A stretch of 64,000 bases of DNA from positions 1-64,000 of the forward strand of contig NZ_FOSG01000013.1 in assembly GCF_900114215.1 (NCBI RefSeq), given 5' to 3'. The translations under genes and the position numbers were made by a program. Under the pieces are notes generated by a model, which was not told the DNA's origin, made no database searches, and saw only the letters and a list, made by a program, of their open reading frames with translations. This stretch comes from Streptomyces mangrovi. Lineage in GTDB: Bacteria > Actinomycetota > Actinomycetes > Streptomycetales > Streptomycetaceae. This document shows positions 11,572 to 23,262 of this stretch, piece after piece; the first letter of the stretch is position 1, and each line of letters begins with the position of its first letter.

Positions 11572-12854
11572 ACGAGCTTTCCGTCCATGACTGTCGCCCT
11601 GCCCCGCAGGAACGTGTGTGTGACCCGGCCCGGCAGCTCGCGTCCCTGGTAGGGGGTGTTGCGGCTGCGGGAGGCGAAACCTGCGGAATCCACCGTTCCA
11701 CGGTAGGCCGGATCGACCAGGGTGAGGTTGGCGGGCTCACCAGCCGAGACGGGCCGTCCCTGGCCGGCCAGGCGCCCGATGGCCGCGGGACGGAAGGACA
11801 TGCGGTCCGCGACGCCCGCCCAGTCCAGCAGTCCGGTCTCCACCATCGTGTGCTGGACGACGGACAGCGCGGTCTCCAGGCCGACCATGCCCATGGCGGC
11901 CGCGCCCCACTCGCAGTCCTTGTCCTCGTGGGGGTGGGGGGCGTGGTCGGTGGCGACGCAGTCGATGGTGCCGTCGGCCAGCGCCTCGCGCAGGGCCCTC
12001 ACGTCGGCCTCGGTGCGCAGCGGCGGGTTGACCTTGTAGACCGGGTCGTAGGAGCGCACCAGCTCGTCGGTGAGCAGCAGGTGGTGCGGGGTGACCTCGG
12101 CGGTGACGTTCCAGCCCTTGGACTTGGCCCAGCGCACGATCTCCACCGATCCGGCGGTGGACAGGTGGCAGACGTGCAGCCGGGAGCCGACGTGCGCGGC
12201 CAGCAGCACGTCACGGGCGATGATCGACTCCTCGGCGACGGCCGGCCAGCCGCCCAGGCCCAGCTCGGCGGAGACCGTCCCCTCGTTCATCTGGGCGCCC
12301 TCGGTCAGGCGGGGTTCCTGGGCGTGCTGGGCGATGACGCCGTCGAAGGCTTTGACGTACTCCAGCGCCCGGCGCATGATCACCGCGTCGTCCACGCACT
12401 TGCCGTCGTCGGAGAAGACGCGCACCGAGGCGGCCGACTCGTGCATCGCGCCCAGCTCGGCGAGCTGCTTGCCCTCCAGGCCGACGGTGACGGCGCCGAC
12501 CGGCTGCACGTCGCAGTGGCCGGACTCCCGCCCCAGCCGCCAGACCTGCTCGACGACGCCGGCGGTGTCGGCGACGGGGAAGGTGTTGGCCATGGCGTGC
12601 ACGGCGGTGTAGCCGCCGGACGCCGCGGCCCGGGTGCCGGTCAGCACGGTCTCGGAGTCCTCGCGGCCCGGCTCGCGCAGATGCGTGTGCAGGTCCACCA
12701 GGCCCGGCAGCAGGATCTGCCCGTCCGCCTCGACCACACGGGCGCCGTCGGCGTCCAGGCCGGTGCCGACGGCCGCGACGGTCTCGCCGTCGATCAGGAC
12801 GTCCAGTGCCCGGTCGCCCAGCACCTTCGCGCCGCGGATCAGGGTCTTGCTCAT
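11568..12854 (-). CDS. pyrC: Dihydroorotase
   Basis: Cyclises carbamoyl aspartate to dihydroorotate. The 428-residue protein is a class I amidohydrolase: the metal motif DLHTHLREPGREDSETV near residue 60, further His ligands in QPVGAVTVGLEG/HVCHLSTAGS contexts, and the catalytic Asp in ATDHAPHPHEDK. It starts at the ATG at 12854 (MSKTLIRGAKVLGD); the much longer open frame upstream runs through pyrB in another frame and is not coding. It lies five bases after pyrB and overlaps the next gene by four bases. Confidence 0.96.
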   Translation of the reverse strand: MSKTLIRGAKVLGDRALDVLIDGETVAAVGTGLDADGARVVEADGQILLPGLVDLHTHLREPGREDSETVLTGTRAAASGGYTAVHAMANTFPVADTAGVVEQVWRLGRESGHCDVQPVGAVTVGLEGKQLAELGAMHESAASVRVFSDDGKCVDDAVIMRRALEYVKAFDGVIAQHAQEPRLTEGAQMNEGTVSAELGLGGWPAVAEESIIARDVLLAAHVGSRLHVCHLSTAGSVEIVRWAKSKGWNVTAEVTPHHLLLTDELVRSYDPVYKVNPPLRTEADVRALREALADGTIDCVATDHAPHPHEDKDCEWGAAAMGMVGLETALSVVQHTMVETGLLDWAGVADRMSFRPAAIGRLAGQGRPVSAGEPANLTLVDPAYRGTVDSAGFASRSRNTPYQGRELPGRVTHTFLRGRATVMDGKLV

Positions 12855-12859
12855 GGGTG

Positions 12860-13918
12860 TCACTTCTCCTCGGTACGGGCGGCGGTTCCGGTGGTGGCGG
12901 CGGTTTCGGCGGTGCCGGTGGCGGTGTTGCCGCTGCCGCCCGCGTGCTCGGAGCCGCCGAGCAGCAGGTACAGGACGGCCATGCGGATCGAGACGCCGTT
13001 GGCGACCTGTTCGGTGACGGTGCAGCGGCCGGAGTCGGCCACCTCGGCGGTGATCTCCATGCCCCGGACCATCGGCCCGGGGTGCATCACGACGGCGTGC
13101 TCGGGCATCCGCTCCATGCGCTGTACGTCGAGGCCGTAGCGTCGGGAGTACTCGCGCTCGGTGGGGAAGAAGGCGGCGTTCATCCGCTCGCGCTGGACGC
13201 GCAGCATCATCACGGCGTCGGACTTCGGCAGCACGGCGTCCAGGTCGTAGGAGACCTCGCAGGGCCAGCCCTCGACGCCGACCGGCAGCAGGGTGGGCGG
13301 GGCCACCAGGGTGACCTGGGCGCCCAGGGTGTTCAGCAGGTCGACGTTGGAGCGCGCGACCCGGCTGTGCAGGATGTCGCCGACGATCGTGATCCGCCGG
13401 CCGGCCAGGTCCCGGCCGAGTCCGGCGTCCGGGCCGATCAGGCGGCGGCGCATGGTGAACGCGTCGAGCAGCGCCTGGGTGGGGTGCTGGTGGGTGCCGT
13501 CGCCGGCGTTGACGACGGCGGCGTCGATCCAGCCGGAGGTGGCCAGGCGGTAGGGGGCTCCGGAGGCCCCGTGCCGGATGACGACGGCGTCCACGCCCAT
13601 CGCCTCCAGGGTCTGGGCGGTGTCCTTGAGGGACTCGCCCTTGGAGACCGAGGATCCCTTGGCCGCGAAGTTGATGACGTCGGCGGACAACCGCTTCTCG
13701 GCCGCCTCGAACGAGATGCGGGTGCGGGTGGAGTCCTCGAAGAAGAGGTTGACGATCGTGCGGCCGCGCAGCGCGGGCAGCTTCTTGATCGGGCGGTCGG
13801 CCAGGCGCGCCATCTCCTCGGCGGTGTCGAGGATGCGCACGGCGTCGTCGCGGGTGAGGTCGGCGGCCGAGATCAGGTGACCGGAAGTCCGGGGGTTGCC
13901 CCCGGGGAAGAGCGGCAT
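12860..13918 (-). CDS. pyrB: Aspartate carbamoyltransferase catalytic subunit
   Basis: Condenses carbamoyl phosphate with aspartate, the committed step. The 352-residue protein has the carbamoyl-phosphate loop [13 protein letters not shown] and [15 protein letters not shown]. The family core begins at [13 protein letters not shown]; here about 14 residues precede it, starting at the ATG at 13918, the only plausible start seen. Codons 5-10 form a perfect small hairpin (13889-13905), which could affect initiation. The C-terminus is Gly/Thr/Ala-rich. pyrC follows by five bases. No regulatory pyrI is present, as expected outside enterics. Confidence 0.94.
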   Translation of the reverse strand: MPLFPGGNPRTSGHLISAADLTRDDAVRILDTAEEMARLADRPIKKLPALRGRTIVNLFFEDSTRTRISFEAAEKRLSADVINFAAKGSSVSKGESLKDTAQTLEAMGVDAVVIRHGASGAPYRLATSGWIDAAVVNAGDGTHQHPTQALLDAFTMRRRLIGPDAGLGRDLAGRRITIVGDILHSRVARSNVDLLNTLGAQVTLVAPPTLLPVGVEGWPCEVSYDLDAVLPKSDAVMMLRVQRERMNAAFFPTEREYSRRYGLDVQRMERMPEHAVVMHPGPMVRGMEITAEVADSGRCTVTEQVANGVSIRMAVLYLLLGGSEHAGGSGNTATGTAETAATTGTAARTEEK

Positions 13919-14053
13919 CTGGATGTGCTCCGGTGTGTGGAGGTTCTGAGGCGTGCGGGCGCGCGGTCGCGGCCGCGGGGCCGCCGGGCCCGGGAGAACG
14001 GGAGCGGCGCAGGGGGTGCGGAGGCAGGCGCGGGAAGGGAGCGGAGGGGAGCG

Positions 14054-14659
14054 CTACCGCTCGCCGGACGGGGAGGCCCCCGCCTCGCGACGCTCGCCCA
14101 GGAGCACGCCGTCGCGGCCGTCCTCCTCGGCGAGCCGGACCTTGACCGTCTCCCGCAGCGACGTGGGCAGGTTCTTGCCGACGTAGTCGGCGCGGATCGG
14201 CAGTTCGCGGTGGCCGCGGTCGACCAGGACAGCGAGCTGCACGGCGCGGGGCCGGCCGATGTCGCCGAGCGCGTCGAGCGCGGCCCGGATGGTGCGGCCG
14301 GAGAAGAGCACGTCGTCGACCAGGACGACCAGGCGTCCGTCGACGCCCTCGGCCGGGATCTCGGTGCGGGCCAGGGCACGGGCGGGGCGCATCCGCAGAT
14401 CGTCGCGGTACATGGTGATGTCGAGCGAGCCGACCGGCAGCGGGCGGCCGGTGATCTCCTCCAGCTTGGCCCCCAGCCGCCTGGCCAGGTGCGCGCCGCG
14501 GGTGGGGATGCCCAGGAGGACCACGTCGTCGGCGCCCTTGGCGCGCTCGACGATCTCGTGGGCGATGCGGGTGAGGACCCGCGCGATGTCCGGTGCCTCC
14601 AGTACGGGGCGGACCGGGCCGGAACCGTTGCCGTCCAGTTCTCCCATGGATGTGTCCAC
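14054..14659 (-). CDS. pyrR: Pyrimidine operon regulator / uracil phosphoribosyltransferase
   Basis: An RNA-binding repressor that senses UMP/UTP versus PRPP; it often has weak uracil phosphoribosyltransferase activity. The 201-residue protein has the PRPP motif [20 protein letters not shown] and family segments [15 protein letters not shown] and DITMYRDD. It starts with GTG at 14659, behind an excellent AAGGAGGT ribosome binding site; an internal ATG at 14647 is less likely. The leader contains a sequence matching the PyrR-recognised loop right against that binding site. It is first gene of the pyr run, 135 bases ahead of pyrB. Confidence 0.96.
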   Translation of the reverse strand: MDTSMGELDGNGSGPVRPVLEAPDIARVLTRIAHEIVERAKGADDVVLLGIPTRGAHLARRLGAKLEEITGRPLPVGSLDITMYRDDLRMRPARALARTEIPAEGVDGRLVVLVDDVLFSGRTIRAALDALGDIGRPRAVQLAVLVDRGHRELPIRADYVGKNLPTSLRETVKVRLAEEDGRDGVLLGERREAGASPSGER

Positions 14660-14676
14660 GGTAAACGGACCTCCTT

Positions 14677-14696
14677 CCCCGCCTCACGGGACGGGC
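14677..14696 (-). promoter_or_regulatory. Candidate PyrR-binding RNA loop in the pyrR leader
   Basis: Read on the minus strand, the leader contains GTCCCGTGAGGCGGGG, matching the PyrR binding-loop core UCCNGNGAGGY known from Bacillus at every defined position. It can form CCCG/CGGG and CC/GG stems around a CGTGA loop, and the AAGGAGGT ribosome binding site (14676-14669) follows at once. In mycobacteria PyrR represses translation from such a site. Match seen directly; function inferred. Confidence 0.6.
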
Positions 14697-14697
14697 C

Positions 14698-14726
14698 TTA
14701 AAGGACGTCGGATGGTGCGCCGTCAA
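14698..14726 (-). promoter_or_regulatory. Possible pyrR promoter
   Basis: TTGACG (14726-14721) and CTTTAA (14703-14698) are 17 bases apart on the minus strand. If used, transcription would begin near 14690, which would remove the 5' side of the candidate PyrR loop; the two predictions conflict, so one may be wrong. Confidence 0.35.
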
Positions 14727-14869
14727 CGGTACCAGCCTGTCCGGGGCCGTCCGGACGGGCTGCCCGGAAGGCCGTCCGGGCGTTCGCTCCGGGCGCCCGC
14801 CGGGCCGCCGCGCACCCGGGTGCGCGGGCCCGTGCCTCCCGCGCACCCCCCGGTATGGACCGGCTCGGC

Positions 14870-14898
14870 TTGACGCCGTACATTACGCTGCGTAACAT
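14870..14898 (+). promoter_or_regulatory. bldD promoter (HrdB type)
   Basis: TTGACG (14870-14875) and TAACAT (14893-14898) are separated by exactly 17 bases, about 37 bases upstream of the bldD ATG. This is the best vegetative promoter match in the window. The -10 overlaps the BldD box. Confidence 0.75.
14882..14896 (+). promoter_or_regulatory. BldD box (autoregulatory operator)
   Basis: ATTACGCTGCGTAAC matches all defined positions of the BldD consensus nTnACnCWGnGTnAn. It overlaps the -10 of the bldD promoter, fitting the known autorepression of bldD. Confidence 0.85.
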
Positions 14899-14934
14899 CA
14901 CAGTGAGTTACGAAGACGTCCTCCGGGGAGCCAT

Positions 14935-15435
14935 ATGTCCAGCGAATACGCCAAACAGCTCGGGGCCAAGCTCCGCGCCATCCGCACCCAGCAGGGGCTC
15001 TCCCTCCACGGTGTCGAGGAGAAGTCCCAGGGCCGCTGGAAGGCGGTCGTGGTCGGCTCGTACGAGCGCGGCGACCGTGCCGTGACCGTGCAGCGGCTGG
15101 CCGAGCTGGCGGACTTCTACGGCGTCCCGGTGCAGGAGCTGCTGCCGGGCAGCACGCCGGGCGGAGCCGCCGAGCCGCCGCCGAAGCTCGTTCTGGACCT
15201 GGAGCGGCTGGCCCACGTGCCTTCCGAGAAGGCGGGCCCGCTGCAGCGGTACGCCGCGACGATCCAGAGCCAGCGCGGTGACTACAACGGCAAGGTGCTG
15301 TCGATCCGCCAGGACGACCTGCGCACCCTCGCCGTCATCTACGACCAGTCGCCCTCGGTGCTGACCGAGCAGCTCATCGGCTGGGGTGTGCTGGACGCCG
15401 ACGCCCGTCGCGCGGTCCAGCACGAGGAGGCCTGA
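14935..15435 (+). CDS. bldD: Developmental master repressor BldD (cyclic di-GMP sensor)
   Basis: Represses sporulation genes during vegetative growth in Streptomyces; a tetramer of cyclic di-GMP dimerises it on DNA. The 166-residue protein has an N-terminal helix-turn-helix (residues about 8-70, with RTQQGLSLHGVEEKSQGRWK) and the C-terminal ligand domain. The signature RxD-x8-RxxD is intact: R114, D116, R125 and D128 in QRGDYNGKVLSIRQDD. ATG start with GGGGAG upstream. Transcribed divergently from pyrR; a HrdB-type promoter overlapped by a perfect BldD box indicates autoregulation. Length equals the family norm. Confidence 0.98.
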   Translation: MSSEYAKQLGAKLRAIRTQQGLSLHGVEEKSQGRWKAVVVGSYERGDRAVTVQRLAELADFYGVPVQELLPGSTPGGAAEPPPKLVLDLERLAHVPSEKAGPLQRYAATIQSQRGDYNGKVLSIRQDDLRTLAVIYDQSPSVLTEQLIGWGVLDADARRAVQHEEA

Positions 15436-15538
15436 GGCACTCCCCCGCGGCCGCCACCGCCACCGGGCGGGACCTCCGTGCGAGGGTTCCGCTCCCGGTG
15501 GCGGCCGCGTTCCGCGCCGTTGCCCCGGGGATGCCGGA

Positions 15539-15585
15539 CGGCGAGGGGCCCGGGACACCCGACGGGTGTCCCGGGCCCCTCGCCG
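15539..15585. terminator. Bidirectional terminator between bldD and nusB
   Basis: A perfect 22-base inverted repeat (15539-15560 with 15564-15585) with a three-base loop lies between the convergent bldD and nusB. A second candidate immediately after bldD pairs 15446-15459 with 15496-15509 (14 bases, long loop), so bldD may have tandem terminators. Confidence 0.85.
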
Positions 15586-15636
15586 CTTCCGAGGACCTTG
15601 AAGTCCTGAGGTACGGCCGCCCCCGGCCCGAACCGC

Positions 15637-16065
15637 TCAGACGCGCTTCAGCGTCGGCTTGAGCTCCTTCAGCCGGCCCAGCAGGCCGTTGACGAAGGTC
15701 GGGGAGTCGTCGGTGGAGAACTCCTTGGCGAGTTGCACCGCCTCGTCGATCACCACCGCGTCGGGTACGTCGTCCTCCCAGATCAGCTCGTACGCGCCGA
15801 GCCGCAGGAGGTTGCGGTCCACCGACGGCATCCGGTCCAGCGTCCAGCCGACGGCGTAGGTGGCGATCAGCTCGTCGATCCGGTCCGCGTGCTCCGCGTA
15901 CCCCTCTACGAGCTGCATCGTGTACTCACCGACCGGCGGCTGCCGCTCGTCGGTCCGCGCGTGCCGGATCCAGTCCGCCAGCACGGCCGTCACGGCGCTG
16001 TCGCGCTGGTCGGCCTCGAACAGGATCTGGAAGGCCCGTTTACGTGCCTTGCTGCGGGCTGCCAC
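15637..16065 (-). CDS. nusB: Transcription antitermination factor NusB
   Basis: Binds boxA RNA with NusE (S10) and promotes antitermination of rRNA operons. The 142-residue all-helical protein begins MAARSKARKRAFQILFEADQ and has the C-terminal signature VDRNLLRLGAYELIW and FVNGLLGRL. GTG start at 16065, only two bases after the efp stop, so the two form an operon, as in many bacteria. It is the last gene of the long efp-to-rpsD run. Confidence 0.95.
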   Translation of the reverse strand: MAARSKARKRAFQILFEADQRDSAVTAVLADWIRHARTDERQPPVGEYTMQLVEGYAEHADRIDELIATYAVGWTLDRMPSVDRNLLRLGAYELIWEDDVPDAVVIDEAVQLAKEFSTDDSPTFVNGLLGRLKELKPTLKRV

Positions 16066-16067
16066 GG

Positions 16068-16634
16068 TTAGCTGTTCACCCGTCCGAGGTACTCGCCGGA
16101 GCGGGTGTCGACCTTGATCTTCTCACCGGTGGTGATGAAGAGCGGAACGCCGATCTCGTAGCCGGTCTCCAGCCGGGCGGGCTTGCTGCCGCCGGTGGAA
16201 CGGTCGCCCTGGACGCCCGGCTCGGTGTACTCGATGACCAGCTCGACGGCGGCGGGCAGTTCGATGAACAGCGGGTTGCCCTCGTACACGGCGACCGTAC
16301 ACTCCTGGCCCTCCAGCAGGTAGTTGGCGGCGTCGCCGACGACCTCGGGGGTGATGGGCATCTGGTCGTAGGTCTGGGTGTCCATGAAGACGAAGTCGGC
16401 GCCGTCCTTGTAGGAGAACTGCATGCCGCGCCTGTCCACGGTGGCCGTCTCGACCTTGGTGCCGGCGTTGAAGGTCTTGTCGACCACCTTGCCGGAGAGC
16501 ACGTTCTTGAGCTTGGTGCGGACGAAGGCGCCGCCCTTGCCGGGCTTGACGTGCTGGAACTCGACTACGGACCAGAGCTGGCCCCCGTCGAGCTTGAGCA
16601 CCATGCCGTTCTTGAGGTCGTTCGTGGTGGCCAC
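16068..16634 (-). CDS. efp: Translation elongation factor P
   Basis: Relieves ribosome stalling at consecutive prolines. The 188-residue protein begins [18 protein letters not shown] from GTG at 16634 and has all three beta-barrel domains, ending GEYLGRVNS. The loop that enters the peptidyl-transferase centre reads KPGKGGAF, with Lys at the tip; actinobacterial EF-P of this loop type is thought to work without the EpmA/EarP modifications. No modification enzyme was seen nearby. Proline-rich proteins are frequent in this window, including the ATPase two genes upstream. Confidence 0.96.
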   Translation of the reverse strand: MATTNDLKNGMVLKLDGGQLWSVVEFQHVKPGKGGAFVRTKLKNVLSGKVVDKTFNAGTKVETATVDRRGMQFSYKDGADFVFMDTQTYDQMPITPEVVGDAANYLLEGQECTVAVYEGNPLFIELPAAVELVIEYTEPGVQGDRSTGGSKPARLETGYEIGVPLFITTGEKIKVDTRSGEYLGRVNS

Positions 16635-16691
16635 GGTCGCGGAATCTCCTGAGACTGCTGCTGCGGAAGACCGAAGGACCACGCCCCCGTG

Positions 16692-17810
16692 TCACAGGGC
16701 GAGCAGTTCCTTGGTCGTGATGGTGAGTAGCTCCGGTCCGCCGTCTGCCTGCGGGCGGACGACGAGCGTGTCGTCGATCCGGACGCCGCCCCGTCCCGGG
16801 AGGTGGACCCCCGGTTCGACGGTGACCGGCACACAAGCGTCCAGTTTACCCATGGCCGCGGGCGACAACCGAGGGTCCTCGCCGATTTCCAGCCCCACGC
16901 CGTGCCCGGTGCCCGGTTCCAGGACGTCACCGTACCCGGCCGCCTCCAGCGGATGGCGGGCGGCCCGGTCGACCTCACGGTACTCCGTCCCCGGCAGCAG
17001 CGCCTCCCGCCCGGCGCGCTGGGCCGCGAAGACCAGCTCGTACAGCTCGATCTGCCAGTCGGCGGGGGCCGGGCCGATGACGAAGGTGCGGCCGATCTGG
17101 CAGCGGTAGCCGCGGTAGCGTGCGCCCAGCCGCACGCTCAGGAAGTCGCCCTCCTCCACCCGCCGGTCCCCGGGCCGGTGGCCGGGCAGGCCGGAGTTGC
17201 GGCCGGTGCCGACGCAGGTGGGGAAGGCGGGGCCGTCGGCACCGTGGTCCATCAGGCGCCTCTCCAGCTCCAGCGCCAGATGGCGTTCGGTGCGGCCCAC
17301 CAGGATGGACTCCAGCAGCTCGCCGAGCGCGTGGTCGGTGATCTCCGCGGCGACGCGCAGCGCCGCCAGCTCCTGCTCGTCCTTGACCAGGCGCTGCTGC
17401 TCCACGGCGCGGCCCAGGCCGGTCAGGCGCAGCCGGGGCGCGGCCGCGGCCAGGGCCCGGTGCCGGACCACGGTGAGGTCGTGCTCCTCCACCGCCAGCA
17501 GGGCCGTTGCGGGCCCGGCCGCCGCGAGTTCGGCGGCGGCGACGGCCGGGTCGGACACGTCCCCGGGCAGGACGGTGCAGCGCAGGTCGCCCGTGGTGCA
17601 CGGCGGCCCGGTGCGTCCGTCGGTGACGGGCGCGGCCGGGCTCAGCAGGGTGTCGCGGCCGTCCGCCCCGAGCAGCAGGACCGCTCCGGGGACGGACCAG
17701 CCGGTCAGGTAGCGGACGTTGGCGGGCCGGGAGACCAGGGCGGCCTCTCCGCCCGCCGCCGTCCAGCGGTCGCGCAGTCGGCTGCGGCGGGCCACGTACA
17801 CCTCGGACAT
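16692..17810 (-). CDS. M24 (aminopeptidase P-like) protein with missing metal ligands
   Basis: A 372-residue protein of the creatinase/aminopeptidase P fold: N-terminal domain from MSEVYVARRSRLRD, then the pita-bread domain from about residue 140. Compared with E. coli PepP the five metal ligands read R227 (for Asp), Q238 (for Asp), H303, E332 and D346 (for Glu). The surrounding frame is intact: RLGARYRGYRCQIGRTF, TGHGVGLEIGED, TVEPGVHLPG. It therefore probably does not bind the usual two metals; it may be a pseudoenzyme or have another activity. ATG start at 17810; it precedes efp by 57 bases. Fold assignment is firm; peptidase activity is doubtful. Confidence 0.88.
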   Translation of the reverse strand: MSEVYVARRSRLRDRWTAAGGEAALVSRPANVRYLTGWSVPGAVLLLGADGRDTLLSPAAPVTDGRTGPPCTTGDLRCTVLPGDVSDPAVAAAELAAAGPATALLAVEEHDLTVVRHRALAAAAPRLRLTGLGRAVEQQRLVKDEQELAALRVAAEITDHALGELLESILVGRTERHLALELERRLMDHGADGPAFPTCVGTGRNSGLPGHRPGDRRVEEGDFLSVRLGARYRGYRCQIGRTFVIGPAPADWQIELYELVFAAQRAGREALLPGTEYREVDRAARHPLEAAGYGDVLEPGTGHGVGLEIGEDPRLSPAAMGKLDACVPVTVEPGVHLPGRGGVRIDDTLVVRPQADGGPELLTITTKELLAL

Positions 17811-17914
17811 GCCCCTGAGCGTACGCAGCGTGACACGCGGTGGCGTCCCGACACGTCCGGACCGCCCGCCGTCCGGACGCCCCTCCGTACCCGCCGCCGG
17901 CCCGGCCGTACGCG

Positions 17915-18856
17915 CTACCAGCTCGGCGGGCTGGTGAGCGCGCGGGCCACAGCCTCGTCCAGCAGCCGTGCGGTGGTGGCCACGTCCTGCCGGGAGTTGT
18001 CGATGATCGGCAGCCCGGAACCGTACCAGCCGGCCATCCGGCCGTGGATGCGGGCGACCTCCTCGTCCGACAGCCGGCGGTTGCCGGTGCGCTCGGCGTT
18101 GCGCTCCAGGACGACCTCCAGGCCCGGCAGCAGCACCACCGGGATCAGGCCGGGGCCGACGTGCCGCTTCCAGCCGCCGAGGCCGACGACGGGCCGATCG
18201 GGGAAGACGGCGTCGTCCAGGATGCAGGAGATGCCGTTGGCCAGGAAGTTCCGGGCGGCGAAGCCGCAGGTGCGGCGGGCGAGACGGTACTGCGCCTCGG
18301 AGTGCTCGTTCCAGCCGGACTGGGGGTCGGCGAAACCGGAGCGCACCCATTCGCGGACGTCGTCCAGGCTGATGTGCGCGGTGGGCACACGGCGGGTGTC
18401 CGCCCAGTACCGGGCGACGGTGGTCTTGCCGGCGCCGGCCGGGCCGATCAGCAGGACGGCGACGGCGGCGGTGTGCACGGCCTCCACCGTGACGGGGCCG
18501 GCGGCCGGGTCGGCCGGGTCCGATATCTGCACCGGTGCGCCGGGCGGCAGTCGGAGGTGGCCGGTGGCGTCCGGGGCCTGAGGCGGGGGTGCGGGGGTGG
18601 GCGCGGAGGCCGGGGGCGGCCCGGCGGGAGGCGCCGCGGGCGGGGCCGCCGGCGGTGCGGCGGGCGGGACCGGGCGCGAGGGAGGCGGGGGCGGGGGGAC
18701 CCGGTGGGGGGCGTTCCAGCCGGGGTGGACGGCGGGCTGCGGGTGCGCGTGGGGGTGTGGCGGGTGTCCCTGCTGGTGTCCCTGTGGGTGTCCTTGCGGG
18801 GAGCCCTGGGGGGAGCCCGAGGGCGGGACGGGCCGCTGCGTCCCGTACTGCTGCAT
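17915..18856 (-). CDS. P-loop ATPase/kinase-like protein with Pro/His-rich N-terminus
   Basis: A 313-residue protein. Residues 1-105 are low-complexity, rich in Pro, Gln, His and Gly (repeats such as PQGSPQGHPQGHQQGH and [15 protein letters not shown]). The C-terminal 180 residues form a P-loop domain: Walker A GPAGAGKTTVARYWA, an LDDVREWVRSGF segment resembling the acceptor site of zeta-toxin/polynucleotide-kinase-like enzymes, and CILDDAVFP. No transmembrane segment. Substrate unknown. It lies between aroQ (168-base gap) and the M24 protein, in the stretch leading to efp; its Pro-rich tail may itself need EF-P. ATG at 18856. Confidence 0.85.
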   Translation of the reverse strand: MQQYGTQRPVPPSGSPQGSPQGHPQGHQQGHPPHPHAHPQPAVHPGWNAPHRVPPPPPPSRPVPPAAPPAAPPAAPPAGPPPASAPTPAPPPQAPDATGHLRLPPGAPVQISDPADPAAGPVTVEAVHTAAVAVLLIGPAGAGKTTVARYWADTRRVPTAHISLDDVREWVRSGFADPQSGWNEHSEAQYRLARRTCGFAARNFLANGISCILDDAVFPDRPVVGLGGWKRHVGPGLIPVVLLPGLEVVLERNAERTGNRRLSDEEVARIHGRMAGWYGSGLPIIDNSRQDVATTARLLDEAVARALTSPPSW

Positions 18857-19024
18857 CCGGTCCCAACTCCGTTTCCGTCCGGTGTGCCGGCCGGGCTCGG
18901 TGGGCCCGGCCGGACGTCACCTCGTCCGTCCGGCACCGAACGGTACCTTCCCCCGGCCGGTGCCGTGTGAACGGTCGGTGGTTCGAAGTGGTGCCCGCGG
19001 CCCGTCCCGGCCCGTCCCGGTCCC

Positions 19025-22291
<3,267 letters not shown>

Positions 22292-22416
22292 CGGTGCTCC
22301 TCAGTCCAGGACCGTACGTGCTCGGTCCCGATCCTTTCACGATCGCACCGCGGGACCGGCCGCCCGTCCAGCAGACGGGACGCCCGTCTCGGCTGCCGGG
22401 CCCCCGCTCCGGTGTG

Positions 22417-23262
22417 TCAGGCCGTACGCGCCGCCAGCGCGGCCTCGCCCGCCGCGCGCATCGCGGCCAGCGGGGCCGGGCAGCGGCCGGTCATCATCTC
22501 GACCTGGAGGACCGCCTGGTGGACCAGGAGGTCCAGGCCGCCCAGGACCCGCCCGCCGCGCGCGGACCAGGCGGCGGCCAGCGGGGTCGGCCAGGGCTCG
22601 TAGAGGACGTCGAAGAGGGTGCCGGGCCGCTCGGGTACCGCCGCCGCCAGGGAGTCGGCGGCCCCCGCGGGCGTGGTGGCGACCACCAGCGGCGCGGTCA
22701 GCGCCCGCGGCGCGTCCGCCCAGTCGGCGGCCGTCACCGCCACGCCCAGCCGCTCGCCCCAGCCGCGCATCTCCTCGGCCCGCTCCCGGCTGCGGACGTA
22801 CGCGGTGACCTCTCCGGTGCAGATCCTGGCGAGCGCGGCGAGCGCGGAGGAGGCCGTGGCCCCGGCGCCCAGCACCGCGGCGTGCGGAACGCCGTCCACG
22901 CCGCGTTCACGCAGCGCGGCGATCATGCCGGGGATGTCGGTGTTCTCGCCGAGGCGGCGGCCGTCCGGGGCGAAGACCACGGTGTTGACGGCCCCGACCG
23001 AGGCCGCGGTGTCGCCGACCTTGTCCAGCAGGGGGATGACGGCCCGCTTGAGCGGCATGGTCAGCGACAGCCCGGCCCACTCCCCACCGCTCGCGGCGAG
23101 CTTCTCCAAAAACGGCGCGATGCCGTCCTCGTCCACCTCGAAGCGGTCGTACGACCAGCCGGTCAGGCCCATCTCCCGGTAGGCGGCCCGGTGGAGCACC
23201 GGGGAGAGGGAGTGGGCGATGGGCGACCCCAGGACCGCCGCCCGCCTTCCGGCCGGGCTCAC
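22417..23262 (-). CDS. aroE: Shikimate dehydrogenase
   Basis: Reduces 3-dehydroshikimate to shikimate with NADPH. The 281-residue protein has the substrate site LGSPIAHSLSPVLHRAAY, catalytic Lys in LTMPLKRAVIPLLD, GAVNTVV, ENTDIPGMIAAL, and a dinucleotide fold with VLGAGATASSALAAL. GTG start at 23262 overlaps the mltG stop (GTGA). The C-terminal QAVLQVEMMTG closes the family domain. Confidence 0.95.
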   Translation of the reverse strand: MSPAGRRAAVLGSPIAHSLSPVLHRAAYREMGLTGWSYDRFEVDEDGIAPFLEKLAASGGEWAGLSLTMPLKRAVIPLLDKVGDTAASVGAVNTVVFAPDGRRLGENTDIPGMIAALRERGVDGVPHAAVLGAGATASSALAALARICTGEVTAYVRSRERAEEMRGWGERLGVAVTAADWADAPRALTAPLVVATTPAGAADSLAAAVPERPGTLFDVLYEPWPTPLAAAWSARGGRVLGGLDLLVHQAVLQVEMMTGRCPAPLAAMRAAGEAALAARTA

